DNA of 64,000 bases. Origin: Leucothrix arctica (lineage in GTDB: Bacteria > Pseudomonadota > Gammaproteobacteria > Thiotrichales > Thiotrichaceae). Shown in pieces: positions 28,133 to 39,600 of this stretch (the first letter of the stretch is position 1; each line of letters begins with the position of its first letter). The stretch spans positions 123,525 to 187,524 of the forward strand of contig NZ_QGKL01000010.1 in the NCBI RefSeq assembly GCF_003172895.1. The letters are read 5' to 3'. The position numbers and the translations under genes were made by a program. Under the pieces are notes generated by a model. It saw only the letters and a list, made by a program, of their open reading frames with translations, searched no databases and had not been told where the DNA came from.

Positions 28133-28333
28133 TCACTGTAGGATGAAAGTGATCTTCATGCGTACTTGATAACCAGTAATTTTTCCGTCTTCTACTGTTA
28201 CTTTTTGGTCTGCAACCCATGCGCTAGTGACGTTTTTAAGTGACTTATTAGCACGAGCAATACCATCTGAAACAGCGTCGTCAAAGCTTTTAGTGGAAGT
28301 AGAGGTGATTTCTGTAACTTTTGCGATAGATAT
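28133..28333 (-). CDS. Dodecin-family flavin-binding protein, apparent ATA start
   Basis: Dodecins are small dodecameric flavin (or CoA) storage proteins. The minus-strand frame encodes SIAKVTEITSTSTKSFDDAV, then an A-N-K-S-L-K-N-V stretch, AWVADQKVTVEDGKITGYQV and MKITFILQ, an end-to-end match to the dodecin pattern including the flavin-stacking Trp. No ATG, GTG or TTG lies in frame between the upstream stop and this sequence. The codon where ATG is expected (before Ser-Ile-Ala-Lys) is ATA, with GGAG seven bases before it. Either AUA initiates weakly, the gene has lost its start, or there is a base error. The rest is intact at 66 codons. Confidence 0.85.
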   Translation of the reverse strand: MSIAKVTEITSTSTKSFDDAVSDGIARANKSLKNVTSAWVADQKVTVEDGKITGYQVRMKITFILQ

Positions 28334-28438
28334 TGTAAGACTCCGTTTATATTTATTTTAAGGAACGAATAGCATATCACTACTTATTAATAGGATACAA
28401 ATTCGGCATGGATAGGCTGTCAGAGAGTCTGAAAAAGT

Positions 28439-28756
28439 TTAAAGGATGGTGGTACCATCCTCATGATCTAGTTGGATGCTGTCAACAGCTTGCGCTAATA
28501 AAAAGACGCGTCCAACCGCGCGATCTTGTCGGTTGATGCTTAGTTCAAAGTTATAAGTACGCTCAATTTCTATTCGACCACGGCTATTACGCGCAAAAGA
28601 TAACTTTTTAAGTGATACTGTTTGATCCAGCAGTTGCGCTTGTATTGTTTGGCATGCCTGTGCTGCAGCGGTGGTGGCTGTTTCTTTCGCTCGAGCAGAA
28701 TCAAACCAAAACCATGCTAACAGCGCTAACAATATAATGACGAATAAACTGCTCAT
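28439..28756 (-). CDS. DUF3301 family membrane-anchored protein
   Basis: 105 residues: an N-terminal transmembrane helix (SLFVIILLALLAWFWFDSARAKE) followed by a small soluble domain with QACQTIQAQLLDQTVSLKKL and a RTYNFELSINRQDRAVGRVFL strand region. This matches what I know of the DUF3301 family of gammaproteobacteria, whose function is not established. It is divergent from the inositol-phosphatase-like gene with 53 bases between the two starts. Confidence 0.75.
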   Translation of the reverse strand: MSSLFVIILLALLAWFWFDSARAKETATTAAAQACQTIQAQLLDQTVSLKKLSFARNSRGRIEIERTYNFELSINRQDRAVGRVFLLAQAVDSIQLDHEDGTTIL

Positions 28757-28809
28757 ATTCTTTAACTCATTTGGGCCATAAGGCCAATACGATAATCGGG
28801 GACATTAAG

Positions 28810-29595
28810 ATGCTGCCAGATATAAAAATACTAGAAACAATTATCCATGAAACAGCACAGCAAGAGATATTGCCACGCTTTAACAAGATTGGCTATGAGC
28901 TTAAGGCAGATGGAAGTTTAATTACTGAAGCTGACTTATCCGCTGACCGGAAAATTCAATCACTGTTGAAACAACATTATCCTCACATCGCATTTATGAG
29001 TGAGGAAATGACAGAGTCTGAGCAGACTCAGCTATTGCAAACTGAGCCAGAGATCTGGTGTTTAGACCCTCTGGATGGCACCAGTAACTTCGCAGCGGGT
29101 TTTCCATTATTTTCTTCCTCGTTAGCACTTATTAAAGATGGGGCAGTTGTAATTGCTGTTACTTACGATGTTAACCGTGACGAAATGTTTACAGCTGTTA
29201 AAGGGCAGGGGGCTTATTTGAATGGCGTACGCTTGCTGGGTGGATGTCCAACGGACGATATTAAATCATCAGTCGCTATCGTTGACTTCAAAAGGTTACC
29301 TAAGCACTTAACGCTTAAAATAGTTGAGGAGATACCTTATCGTTCTCAACGTAACCTAGGTTCTAGTGTCTTAGAGTGGGCTTGGATGGCTGCCGGAAGG
29401 GGTCAGTTGTATCTTCATGGTCAATTGAAACTGTGGGATTGTGCGGCAGGTACTCTATTACTTAGTGAAGCGGGAGGCTACTCATCAACTTTAGAAGGTG
29501 AGCCTGTGTTCAATATTGAGAAGACAGTTTGTTCAGTTGTAGCGTCACCGAGTAAGGATTTGTATAAAAAATGGTTCGCCTACTTGAGTAGCTAA
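28810..29595 (+). CDS. Inositol monophosphatase / CysQ family phosphatase
   Basis: 261 residues from ATG 28810, which has GGGGA 7 bases upstream. The frame is open further up to 28771, but without a better start. Lithium-sensitive phosphatase motifs are present: SLITEADLSADRKI, FMSEEMTE (metal Glu), WCLDPLDGTSNFAAGFPLFSSS and the second motif LKLWDCAAGTLLLSEAGG. The family includes SuhB, CysQ and histidinol-phosphatase-like enzymes; the substrate cannot be assigned from motifs alone. Confidence 0.9.
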   Translation: MLPDIKILETIIHETAQQEILPRFNKIGYELKADGSLITEADLSADRKIQSLLKQHYPHIAFMSEEMTESEQTQLLQTEPEIWCLDPLDGTSNFAAGFPLFSSSLALIKDGAVVIAVTYDVNRDEMFTAVKGQGAYLNGVRLLGGCPTDDIKSSVAIVDFKRLPKHLTLKIVEEIPYRSQRNLGSSVLEWAWMAAGRGQLYLHGQLKLWDCAAGTLLLSEAGGYSSTLEGEPVFNIEKTVCSVVASPSKDLYKKWFAYLSS

Positions 29596-29836
29596 TAAGT
29601 CGTTAGAACAAGCCAACATAGGATAATTGGTACTGTTCGTCGCAGTGCCAATAATCTCATAGCAAGTTAATAATCCATTCAGCATCTAACCCTTATGCTT
29701 AATCCTGTACTGCATGAATTGCTGATCTTTTGCATTTTTTGCGGCTTATAAGGCTGACTATATTTGGTATAGTTGTTAAATATAGACTGTAGTCAAAATT
29801 AGACTTAATTAATAAAAACAAATCTGGGGTTAGAAA

Positions 29837-30334
29837 ATGTTGAAGAAAATTGCAATTGCATTGTGTCTAGTGGCTGTATCTGCTGGTGTAATGTTTAACG
29901 CTACGGCGAAGAATAAGCCGACTTTAGTTAGCAATATGCAGGCTTATTTAGTTAAAACGAATGCTCAAGGTAAAGAGTATCGTCAACCTGCAAAACAAAC
30001 AGAGCCAGGCCAAGTACTTGAGTACAACCTGACTTATACAAACCAAATGAAGAAGCCACTAAGTGGTTTAGTTGTTAGCGGCCCAATCCCTGCTAATACT
30101 ATGTATGTTGGTCAAAGTGCTAAGACAGGCGTTCCAGCTGATCTACTAGTCAGTATTGATGGTGGTGCAACGTTTGAATCTGAGCCAGTACGTCGTCAAG
30201 AAAGAATGGCGAACGGTCAGATGAAGACTGTTGTTGTACCTGCAGATAAGTACACAAACCTTCGTTGGAAAGTTAAGCAGCCAATCTCTTCACTGGGTAA
30301 GCAGCTTTACTCTTACCGCGTTCAGGTGAAATAA
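29837..30334 (+). CDS. Small exported DUF11-like protein
   Basis: 165 residues with a signal peptide (KKIAIALCLVAVSAGVMFNATA). The mature domain resembles a single DUF11/conserved-repeat unit: QTEPGQVLEYNLTYTNQMKKPLSGLVVSGPIPANTMYVGQSA, ending in a strand SYRVQVK. It is lysine-rich rather than acidic, unlike its downstream neighbours. It is the first gene of the surface-protein cluster. A 9-bp hairpin covers its stop codon. The 241 bases upstream contain AT-rich stretches, but I cannot fix a promoter. Confidence 0.75.
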   Translation: MLKKIAIALCLVAVSAGVMFNATAKNKPTLVSNMQAYLVKTNAQGKEYRQPAKQTEPGQVLEYNLTYTNQMKKPLSGLVVSGPIPANTMYVGQSAKTGVPADLLVSIDGGATFESEPVRRQERMANGQMKTVVVPADKYTNLRWKVKQPISSLGKQLYSYRVQVK

Positions 30335-30346
30335 GCTTTATTTCAC
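30326..30346 (+). other. Hairpin at the stop codon, no T-tract
   Basis: GTGAAATAA (30326-30334, including the stop codon) pairs perfectly with TTATTTCAC (30338-30346) around GCT. It is followed by A-rich, not T-rich, sequence, so it is more likely an mRNA-stability or processing element than a simple terminator. Confidence 0.6.
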
Positions 30347-30492
30347 AATAGACCCCGTAGTCATGTTTGATTGGTCAATAAAAAAATAACCTTGATCTTA
30401 CCATTACTACATTTTCAACGGGTGGACTGTCTTTTGTCTTTGCCCAGCGATCGTTTCTTTAAAATTATAATTGATAAAGAGAAAAACAAATA

Positions 30493-33400
30493 ATGAAAAC
30501 TAAAAATCAAATGAAGCCGTTGGCACGCCTGATTGCCACGTCTCTGGCAGTAGGTACTATGGCCGGTTTTGGTGCTCAAGCATTTGCAGCGACTGCTGCT
30601 GGTACTTTGATCAAAAACCTAGCGACAGTAACTTATGAAGATGAGAATGGTAATGAATACTCAGCTCAGTCTAATGAAGCTGTTGTAACAGTTGCTCCTG
30701 TACCAAGTGCGACTGTTGAAAATGATAACTCTTTGACAGCAGCTCCTGGTCAAACAGTATATTTCCCTCATACAGTAAGCAACACAGGTAACACGGCTGA
30801 CTCTTACTCTTTTGCTGCTGATGCTGGTGTTGTTTATCACGACGTAAATAATAATGGTCAGCCTGATCCGGGTGAGCCTGCATTGTCTCCAACTGATTTA
30901 ATCGAAGTTGCAGCTGGTGAAAAGTTACACGTCGTAGTTGCATTGCCTATTGATACTGATGCAGTGAGTGGAGATACCTTCACAAGCAAGTTAACAACAA
31001 CCGCTGCAAGTGGTGTTGTTGTAGACGATATTGGTGATAATGGCGATACTACTGAAGCTACAGTAGATAACGTTGCGACTGTAACAACGGGTCCAGTACT
31101 AGTATTGAATAAGTCTTCTGTTCATAACGAAGATGCTAATACTATTACTTATACTCTTACTGTTAAAAATAATGGTAGCAGTGCGGCTGAAGGCGTAAAA
31201 ATTGTAGATGCTCTTCCACAAGCTGATTCGGATAACAGTGGTTCAATTGATGGTGTGACTGTTGATCCTCAGTTAGCGCTAGCTACAGGGTCAACTATCT
31301 ATGTACAGGGTCTAGTAAACACTGCTGATGGTGATATTGCTCCAACTACAACATCAATAGCTGCATCAGGTCACGCTTATGGTGACCTAAATACTAACGG
31401 CGTTACAGGTGATGACGATAACCTACTTATCATTCTTGCTGAAGATGCTAGCTTGCCAGCAAATACAGAGGTTTCAGTAACCTACACTGTCCAGTATAAC
31501 CCTGATGATTTGCTAGCTGATGATGAAGTCGAGAACACGTTCTATGCATTTTATGAAGAAGATGATGGTGACCCAACTACTGATGACACTGTAACTGTCC
31601 CATCAAATACAACAGTTGATGTGATCCCTCAGACTTACGGCGTTGAAATAGAAGATACCGGTGATGCAGCAGCAACAGATGGCGCTGATGATGATGGTGC
31701 AGAGAACGATATCCAGCATGTAACTTCTGCTGCAACAGGTTCTGTCGTTCTATTCACTCATGAAGTAACCAATGATGGTAATGGCGACGATATCTTCAAT
31801 TTGGATATTGATCCAGGTACTTTCCCAACGGGTACAGTATTTACTTTTTGGGATGCTACTGGAACGGTTCAACTGACAGATACTGATAATGACGGTATTC
31901 CAGATACTGGTGTTATCGGGCCAGATCAATTGGATCCAACGACTATCGTAGTTAAAGCTGACCTTCCAGCTGGCGTAGATGGTACAGCTGCTGGTGGTGA
32001 CCCATTCACTGCAACAATAACGGCAACTTCTTCAGAAGACCCTGATGCTTCTGTAGCTAATGGCTCTGTTGATACAGCGACTCTTACTCTTGGTGTGATC
32101 ACGGAAGCACAGGTTGATATTGCAAACGTGACATCTCCTGTTGGCTCGAGCCAAGGTGATACAGTTACACCAAGCAACCTATATGGTTTTAATGATGATG
32201 GTTCAGTAAATGCACAAGACGAAGGTCCTGTTGTTCTGGCCGATGCTGTTACTGGTGGTAAAGTTGTTTTTGACCTGATACTTGCTAATGAGTCGGGTAA
32301 CCCAGATTCATTTACATTGAGCTCAGATAATGTTCCAACAGGTTGGGATGTTGTGTTTAAAGACTTGTCGGGTAATGTTATTACAACAACGACATTAGTA
32401 CCTGGTGGCGGAGAGTTCGCATATACTGCTGAAGTAACAGTTTCATCAGACCCTGCTGAAGCTAAAAGTGATTCAGATAGAGTGGGCGATGTAGATGGTT
32501 ATGACTCGACTGATAATGGTTCTATTGGTAATGCATCTACTGATGCTGGTACTGATACGGATAATGATTATCAAATAAGTTTCAGTGCTACTTCAACTTC
32601 AACAGCTGGTCTTAGCGATACAGTTACAAATGCTGTAGATGTTGCACCAGAGCGTGAAGTTGCAATCACTCCTAATGGTCAAAACCAGATTCAGGCTGGT
32701 GGTACGGTTGACTATGGTCACAAGCTAGAAAACAACGGTAACCAAACCGAAGCGGTTGAGCTTACTGTTGATAACAGTAACTCAGACTGGTCTACAATCA
32801 TTAACGTAGACACTAATGGCGATGGCACTCCTGATTCAGTACTAAGTTCTTTAGTAAGTGCAAATCCAGGTGGCTTTATTATTTCAGGTGTTGATGAAGA
32901 TGGCGCTCCTGTTGATATTGAAGTAACAGTAGTTGGTGGCGTTCCAGTTCTAAACCTTGAGCCAGGTGAAAATGTAGACTTTACAACGACTGTAAGTTCT
33001 CCATCTAATGCACCAGCGGGTGCGACTGATTTGTCTACAATAACCGCTGTTACCACAACACCATTAAGTGATCCATTAACTGTAACGGCTGAAGATAATA
33101 CTACAGTTGTTGATGGTCAGGTTCGTTTGGATAAATCAGCTGCAATTGATGCTAATTGTGACGGTGATGCTGATGATGCTAACTCTTTTGCAGCGACTCA
33201 GTCTGCTGAAGTAGAGCCAGGACAATGTGTCGTATGGGAGCTAACAGCAACTAACGAAAGTAGTACAACAGTTAAAAACGTTGTTATTTCTGATGCTGCT
33301 CCTGAGTATACCTTCCTAGTACAAGACGCTACTAATGGTGACGGTACAATGAAGTATTGTCATGGTAATGGTTGTCTTCCAGTCGTTGGAAGTGCAGATG

Positions 33401-33498
33401 CTGCTTACGATGCTGGTACAGGCGTAGTTACTTTCGAAGTAGGTGATCTTATCGCTGGTCAAACAGCAACAGGTCAGTTCACGGTAGAAGTTGAGTAA
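30493..33498 (+). CDS. Large exported DUF11-repeat surface protein (1001 residues)
   Basis: A signal peptide (LIATSLAVGTMAGFGAQAFAA) is followed by the cluster-specific opening AAGTLIKNLATVTYEDENGN and PHTVSNTGNTADSY. Then come several immunoglobulin-like DUF11 units of about 120-190 residues (for example VLNKSSVHNEDANTITYTL and FTHEVTNDGNGDDIFNLDI). Asp/Asn loops such as DVNNNGQPDPGEP and DTDNDGIPDTGV look like calcium sites. It is strongly acidic with few Cys. The C-terminal unit (DANCDGDADD..., GQCVVWELTATNESSTTVK, ending FTVEVE) is shared with the 895-residue protein. There is no LPXTG, GlyGly-CTERM or PEP-CTERM tail, so attachment or secretion must depend on partners. Probable fibrous adhesin or sheath component; this is inference. 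Confidence 0.85.
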   Translation: MKTKNQMKPLARLIATSLAVGTMAGFGAQAFAATAAGTLIKNLATVTYEDENGNEYSAQSNEAVVTVAPVPSATVENDNSLTAAPGQTVYFPHTVSNTGNTADSYSFAADAGVVYHDVNNNGQPDPGEPALSPTDLIEVAAGEKLHVVVALPIDTDAVSGDTFTSKLTTTAASGVVVDDIGDNGDTTEATVDNVATVTTGPVLVLNKSSVHNEDANTITYTLTVKNNGSSAAEGVKIVDALPQADSDNSGSIDGVTVDPQLALATGSTIYVQGLVNTADGDIAPTTTSIAASGHAYGDLNTNGVTGDDDNLLIILAEDASLPANTEVSVTYTVQYNPDDLLADDEVENTFYAFYEEDDGDPTTDDTVTVPSNTTVDVIPQTYGVEIEDTGDAAATDGADDDGAENDIQHVTSAATGSVVLFTHEVTNDGNGDDIFNLDIDPGTFPTGTVFTFWDATGTVQLTDTDNDGIPDTGVIGPDQLDPTTIVVKADLPAGVDGTAAGGDPFTATITATSSEDPDASVANGSVDTATLTLGVITEAQVDIANVTSPVGSSQGDTVTPSNLYGFNDDGSVNAQDEGPVVLADAVTGGKVVFDLILANESGNPDSFTLSSDNVPTGWDVVFKDLSGNVITTTTLVPGGGEFAYTAEVTVSSDPAEAKSDSDRVGDVDGYDSTDNGSIGNASTDAGTDTDNDYQISFSATSTSTAGLSDTVTNAVDVAPEREVAITPNGQNQIQAGGTVDYGHKLENNGNQTEAVELTVDNSNSDWSTIINVDTNGDGTPDSVLSSLVSANPGGFIISGVDEDGAPVDIEVTVVGGVPVLNLEPGENVDFTTTVSSPSNAPAGATDLSTITAVTTTPLSDPLTVTAEDNTTVVDGQVRLDKSAAIDANCDGDADDANSFAATQSAEVEPGQCVVWELTATNESSTTVKNVVISDAAPEYTFLVQDATNGDGTMKYCHGNGCLPVVGSADAAYDAGTGVVTFEVGDLIAGQTATGQFTVEVE

Positions 33499-33518
33499 TT
33501 AGTATCGACTGACAGATT

Positions 33519-33581
33519 TCCTCTCAAACTTATTTGAGAGGATTTCTGAATACATCTGCTCACACGGGTGTATTCAGAAAT
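33519..33581 (+). other. Two tandem perfect hairpins between surface-protein genes
   Basis: Hairpin A: TCCTCTCAAA (33519-33528) with TTTGAGAGGA (33533-33542), 4-base loop. Hairpin B: ATTTCTGAATACA (33542-33554) with TGTATTCAGAAAT (33569-33581), 13 bp, 14-base loop. No T-tract follows on either strand. They share base 33542, so only one can use it. They may set different mRNA levels for the upstream repeat protein and the downstream barrel protein. Confidence 0.7.
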
Positions 33582-33656
33582 TGAAAAAGTCATGGCTTGG
33601 CAATCAAGTCGGATTCACTCTGAGACATAATAAATATAATAAAGTGGTAGTTTATA

Positions 33657-36600
33657 ATGCGAATTACTGATTGGTTGGGCTTCAAATCCCTTAGTTTCAT
33701 CATTTTGCTTCTTGTGGCTTTCTCGTCACCTTTGTCAGCTAAAACAGCTGCGGGTACTGTAATTACCAATCAAGCAGACATCTCTTGGTATGGCAATGAC
33801 GGTTCTATATATAAGGCATATTCCAATGTTTCACAGATAGTTGTGAAAAAGCAATATGACTTAATTTTAGTGCCTGATAACGTTCGTCATACACAGGCAG
33901 GTAAGAAGGTAGATTTGCCTCATCGTTTGACGAATACAGGTAATACAGCTTCAGAGTATGAGATTAGAATTCGCCATGACTCGGGTGATGAAGGTGATTT
34001 AACTGATTTAAAAGTGGTTAGCGATGTTAATGGTAATGGTTTAACAAATGCGGGTGAGCCAGAGTGGTCAGAGATTACTTGTGAGCCATTAGAAGACAAT
34101 GTTAGTTGTTATTTTGTGCCAGAGATGGACCCTAATGATATTACTGAATTTGTTATCACTGGTTTTACACCAACAAATGCGTTAGTTGATGACGAGTACA
34201 AGATAAATATCCGTACTTTTCCTTATAACTATGAAGAGTTGCTTACTAGCGAAAACCTTGTAGCAAGAAATGTAACATCAGAATTTATCGATGCTATTGC
34301 ATCAACTGCGTTGCCTAGCCATTGGGTAAATAATGACTTAATTGATATCGTAGAAGGTGCTGTCCTAACTATCTCAAAGTCAGCGACGCCATCTTGTGGT
34401 GTGCCAGTTAAAGCGGGTGAGACAATCACGTACAGCATTAACTTCAATAATACTGGTAGTGCAGTTCCTGTTACTAAAGTAATCAGCATTGATGGTGATG
34501 ATATCGAAGGTGTCGTTCTTGAAGATACTTTGCCGCCTAATATAACGCTAGGAAATACTCTATCTCCAATAGTAGCGCCAAACTTAAGCATTACACTTGT
34601 ACAGCTAGCACAAGACGAAGACACTGATCGTTGGACTCGTTTCTCAAGCTGGAATGGTACGGATGTTATCTCAAAACTAGGTCTATATATTCCTGAAGAA
34701 CAAATGCAGCCAAATCAGAGTGGTAAGCTTGAGTTCGAAGTAACAGTAAACGCTAACGTAACAACATCAAATATTTATAACACTGCTGAGTTTGACTTAG
34801 TGACTGGTGGAGAAGCAGAGTTTGTAAGTAACACTGTATGTAGCACAATCGAGCCAGGTAATACGCGAGGAGATGAGGGTGGACAGCCTGATACTCAGTT
34901 TGACGCTGAGATTCGCTTCTTGGCACCTACATTAGACACCAAACGTGATATTACTAATAACAATGCAACTCCAGACTTTTATAATGACAGTAACTTTGAA
35001 GATGCTGATTTTTACAGACTGGATAGTTCACTAACAGACTACGACGCTATCAGAGATGGTGTGTACATTGAGCTTAACTCTAGTGCTGTTAACACAAGTG
35101 AAGACACTGCTGAGTCGATCGTTGTAACGGTCACATCTGGAACAGGTGATACTTTATTAGTTACATTATTAGAGACAGGGCCAAACACTGGAATATTCCG
35201 TAGTCTTTCACCTATTCGTATGAGTAATAGCGATAGTGGTGAGGGTGGAAGCTGCCCAGCAGGGTCGAGCTTGACGCCTAACTACTCTGTAACTGATGAT
35301 AATTGTGTATTAAACGCTAGCCCAAGCGGTGATCTGAACGTAAGTGCATTAGTTACATTGAGTGACACGCAGACAGTCGAAGTCCTAAAAGACGCGGCAT
35401 TAGTTGATCCACTGGGTATTGTTTTTGACTCGGCTTACAACACACCAGTTGAAGGTGCGACTGTTATTATTCGTAACGCTGATGGTTCGGTAGCAACTGA
35501 TCCATTGACAGATCAAGAGTATGAGCCTCAAGTAACGGGTGCGGATGGTGTATATCAATTCCCATTCCTATATCCAAATCAAAGCTACTACTTAGATGTT
35601 ACACCGCCAGAACAATATACGTTCCCAAGCTACATGGACGCAACTAGCTTCCCTACAAGAGAAGTTAATCAGTACTCATATGGTAAAGATGGTTTTAACC
35701 AAGTTGAGAATAGTGGTGTGTTCTTCCTAACATCATTGTTGATTGCTGATATTCCACTAGATCCTGAGCTTGATATGGACCTAACGGTTAATAAGACCGC
35801 CTCCTTAACAGAGGTAAGTATTGGTGGGTCTGTCACTTACACTGTTGTAATCAATAATTATTCGAATGATGAGTTGAGTGCAGTCAAAATATATGATGCT
35901 TTACCAAGAGGTTTTAACCTTATTCCGGGAACTGTAACGCTAGATGGAAGAGACCTTAGTGACTATGAACCAGAAGGTGCTCCACGACCTAATTTGATAT
36001 TTTCTAACCTACCATTTATGGAAGATAAGCCAGGTGAGCCTGGTGTTATGGCCGCACTTAACGAGCACACTTTAACCTATCGGGTTCGTACAACAGCTGC
36101 AGCAGTAGGTAGCGATGGCGTGAACACAGCTCAAGCAACAGGATTTACAGTCACAAGTGCTTTGGTGACATCAAACATTAGTCGTGCCACGGTTGAAGTT
36201 CAACGTGATGGTGTACTTTCAGATAAGGGTATTGTATTCGGTAAGGTATTTATCGATGCTGATTGCAATAATATCCACAATGGTGGTGAGTGGCCGATTG
36301 GTGGGGTTAAGCTATACCTTCAGGATGGTACATGGGCAATCACCGACTCTAACGGTCAGTACAGCATCTATGGGCTAAGTCCTGGTAACCATGCTATCAA
36401 GATGGACCCGATAACTTTGCCAGAAGGTCTTATCTTTAAGCCAACTGATAACCGTCAAATGGCTGACCCAAATAGTCGTTTAGTTGATTTGAAGGATGGT
36501 GAGTTTCATCGTGCTGACTTTGCAGCAGTTTGTCCAAAAGAAAACAGTGAAGAGATCTATTCAGAAATTAAAGCGCGTAATCAAGGCCAGACTGATTGGA

Positions 36601-39600
36601 TGCTTGAAAATGCACAGAAATATGACCCAGACAAAGTTCTGACCACTGATGAGCAGCGTAAGTCAGAAACAGATGGCGATATTTCTAACGGTATTGATAG
36701 TCGTGAAACTGGTCTTTTACGTACTAACGGAAAGCGCCTGAAAAAACAATCGGTAACAACGGGTTACTCTGTTTTAATGTCGCAGTTCAGAGAGAAGGCA
36801 TTAGCTCAGAAAGCCTTGTCTGAACTACCAATTGATATCCGTAAAGCATCATTTGTTCATCAGGCTGGTGACTTCTTCACGGTTAGATACGGCTTCTCTT
36901 TGTACAAGCAAGAAATGAAAGTACTTAATAAAACATTAAATTTAGGTGCTGGGACAAGAGTTGTTCCTACTGTCTATGAACAGGTTTCAGATGAAGTTGC
37001 GGATAAATTAGAAACACCGCGCGGTTTCGAGACAATGATAGAAGCAAAAGAAGCGATTAAGTCTGTTAATAATAAACAAGCTAAAGAAGGTGTTTGGTTA
37101 TGGCCTAAAACAGATGTGAGTTTTGATGGCCGCTTTATGGTCACAGTAAGAAAAGGTCTTTCACCTACATTGATGGTGAATGGTAAGGCAGTACCTAAAT
37201 CACAGCTTGGTGAGCAGATTGAAAACCGTCGTGAGAAAGCACAGGTTGCTGCTTGGTATGGTGTTCAACTAGAGCCAGGTAAAAATGAGCTAGAGGTTGT
37301 TGCTAAAGACATGTTTGGTAACAAGCGTGTACTAGCTAAAGGTACTTTCACTAGACCTGTTTCAGCTGAAAAAATAGAAGTTGTGACAAAAGTTAAGAAG
37401 TTACCAGCAGATGGCGGCCGTTCGTACCTGCCAGTAACAATCAAGTTACTTGATGCTAATGGTTATCTAGCTCGTGGAGTGAACTTTGTTACTATCGAAG
37501 CAAGTGATGGTGAGTGGGTTGAGCGTGACGTCCAGGATCAGATCCAAGGGCGCCAGATTCGAGTCATTAACGGTTTGCGTGTTGTTCACCTTAAGAGTTC
37601 AGAGCGTAGTGGTGATGTGCGTATCCGTGTAACGGATGGGTCAATGAGAGATGAGTTAGAAATCACTCAAATTGCACCGCTACGTCCATTGATTGCCATT
37701 GGTCTTGTGGAGATCGGTGCTAATCGATTCAACAGAGATGATGCTTCACCAGATGTAATTGATGACAAAGATATTAATGGTCGAGTTTCTGGATTTTTGA
37801 AAGGACGTATCCGTGGTGATATGCATCTGACAATGTCAGTTGATACTGATAAAGAAGATGATGCTGAGTTGTTCCGCGATATCAATCCTAACAAGTCGTA
37901 TCCAATACATGGTGATAGCTCGCAGCGTGGTTATGAAGCCCAGAGTCGTAGTAAGGTTTATGCGAAGCTTGAGAAAGATGACGACAGCATTATGTGGGGT
38001 GACTTTGTTACAGATGGTAATACCATCAATGAAGATGTAACACGTGTTCAACGTACTTTGACTGGCGCTAACGTAATAAGCAAAAGTGATAAAAATGAAT
38101 GGCAGTTCTTCATCTCGGAGCAGGATGAACAGCATGTGGTAGAGCAGATCCGTGGTAAGGGTGTTGCTTTGAACTACAAGCTTTCTAAAGCACCGCTGGT
38201 TATGAACAGTGAAACTATCGAGATTATCACTGTATCTAGAGATAACCCTGGTGTTGTTCTAAGTACTGAGAGCTTAAGTCGCTTTGGTGACTACACATTG
38301 GATGAAGTAACTGGTGAGCTGAGCTTTAGTGAAACGGTTGCGAGTATTGATGAGGACTTAAACCCTATCTATATCCGCGCGAGTTATGACCTAGATGACG
38401 GTGGCGATAAGTATATTGTTGCTGGCGCTCGCTTTACTCATAAGCTAGATGAAAACTTTAAAGTTGGACTGAGCTATACCACTGACCAAGATGCTGAAGA
38501 AGGCTTCGAAGTTTATGGTGCGCTGTTGGACTATAAAGATGACAAGGGACTTGTCGTTCGAGGCAGTATTGCTCAAATGACTCATGAAGATGGGGCAAAA
38601 GCGCAAGGTCGAGCGGCTCGTATGTACTTGTCGAAAGACTGGACTAAAGACAGTCAGACATCACTGACGATTGGTCGTGCTACAGAAGGTTTCACAAATA
38701 GTGCAGCGGGTATTTCTGAGAACCGTGAAGAGCTACGTTTAAAGCATAAACAACGTATATATGAAGATATCAGTGCTGAACTTGAAGCTATTCATAGTCG
38801 TAATCTAGATACGGATGATACTGAGCAAAGTATAGGAGTAACAGCAGACGTTAAAGTCCAGGGTTGGACGCTTAAAGGTGGTGTACGCCATATTAAGCAG
38901 AAAAACTCTACTGAAGACGAGAGCTTCCAGACCTTCATTGTTGGTGCAAAGCGTGCACTAGACATTATGGGTAAAAAAGGTTCTATCGGTGCCGAGTATG
39001 AGCAAGACTTTGATGATACAGACCGTCGTCGTGTCGCTATAACCGCTGATATTCAGGTTCATGACAAAGTTAAGCTTTACGCAACAGGTGAGCGAATTAA
39101 TAGTCTTACGGGTGTAAGTGGGCTTTCATCATCAACAAGTACTCAAGATACATTCTCTATTGGTGTTAAGTCGGACATCTTGAAGTCTACTGAGCTTTAC
39201 TCTGAATATCGTGTTCGTGGTGCTATCGATGGTAGAGATCTTGAGACTGCATCGGGTGTTCGAGGTACTTATGAGATTACTAAGGGCTTGTCTATTGCAC
39301 CTCACTTGGAGTACGTGAAAAGTTTAGATGGTACTGAAGGAGATTCGGTTGCTGCATCTATTGCAGTTAAAGACTCTCGGTTTAAAGACCAGATAGCAGG
39401 TATTCGTTTAGAGACACGTTATGACGATGACAGAGAGTACTACGGATTACAGGCAAACTATGTAAAGCGTCTTGATACTAACTGGAGCATGTTGCTTAAA
39501 GACACGCTTCGTTACGAGGCACCAGATGAGGGTGATGACTTAGTTGATAACACATTAACTGTCGGCTTTGCTTACCGTCCTCGTACTGAGAACAAGCTTC

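Noticed and set aside
28198..28380. 60-codon minus-strand frame with a normal ATG
   Set aside because: It is a shifted frame of the dodecin gene; the dodecin frame itself has the family sequence.
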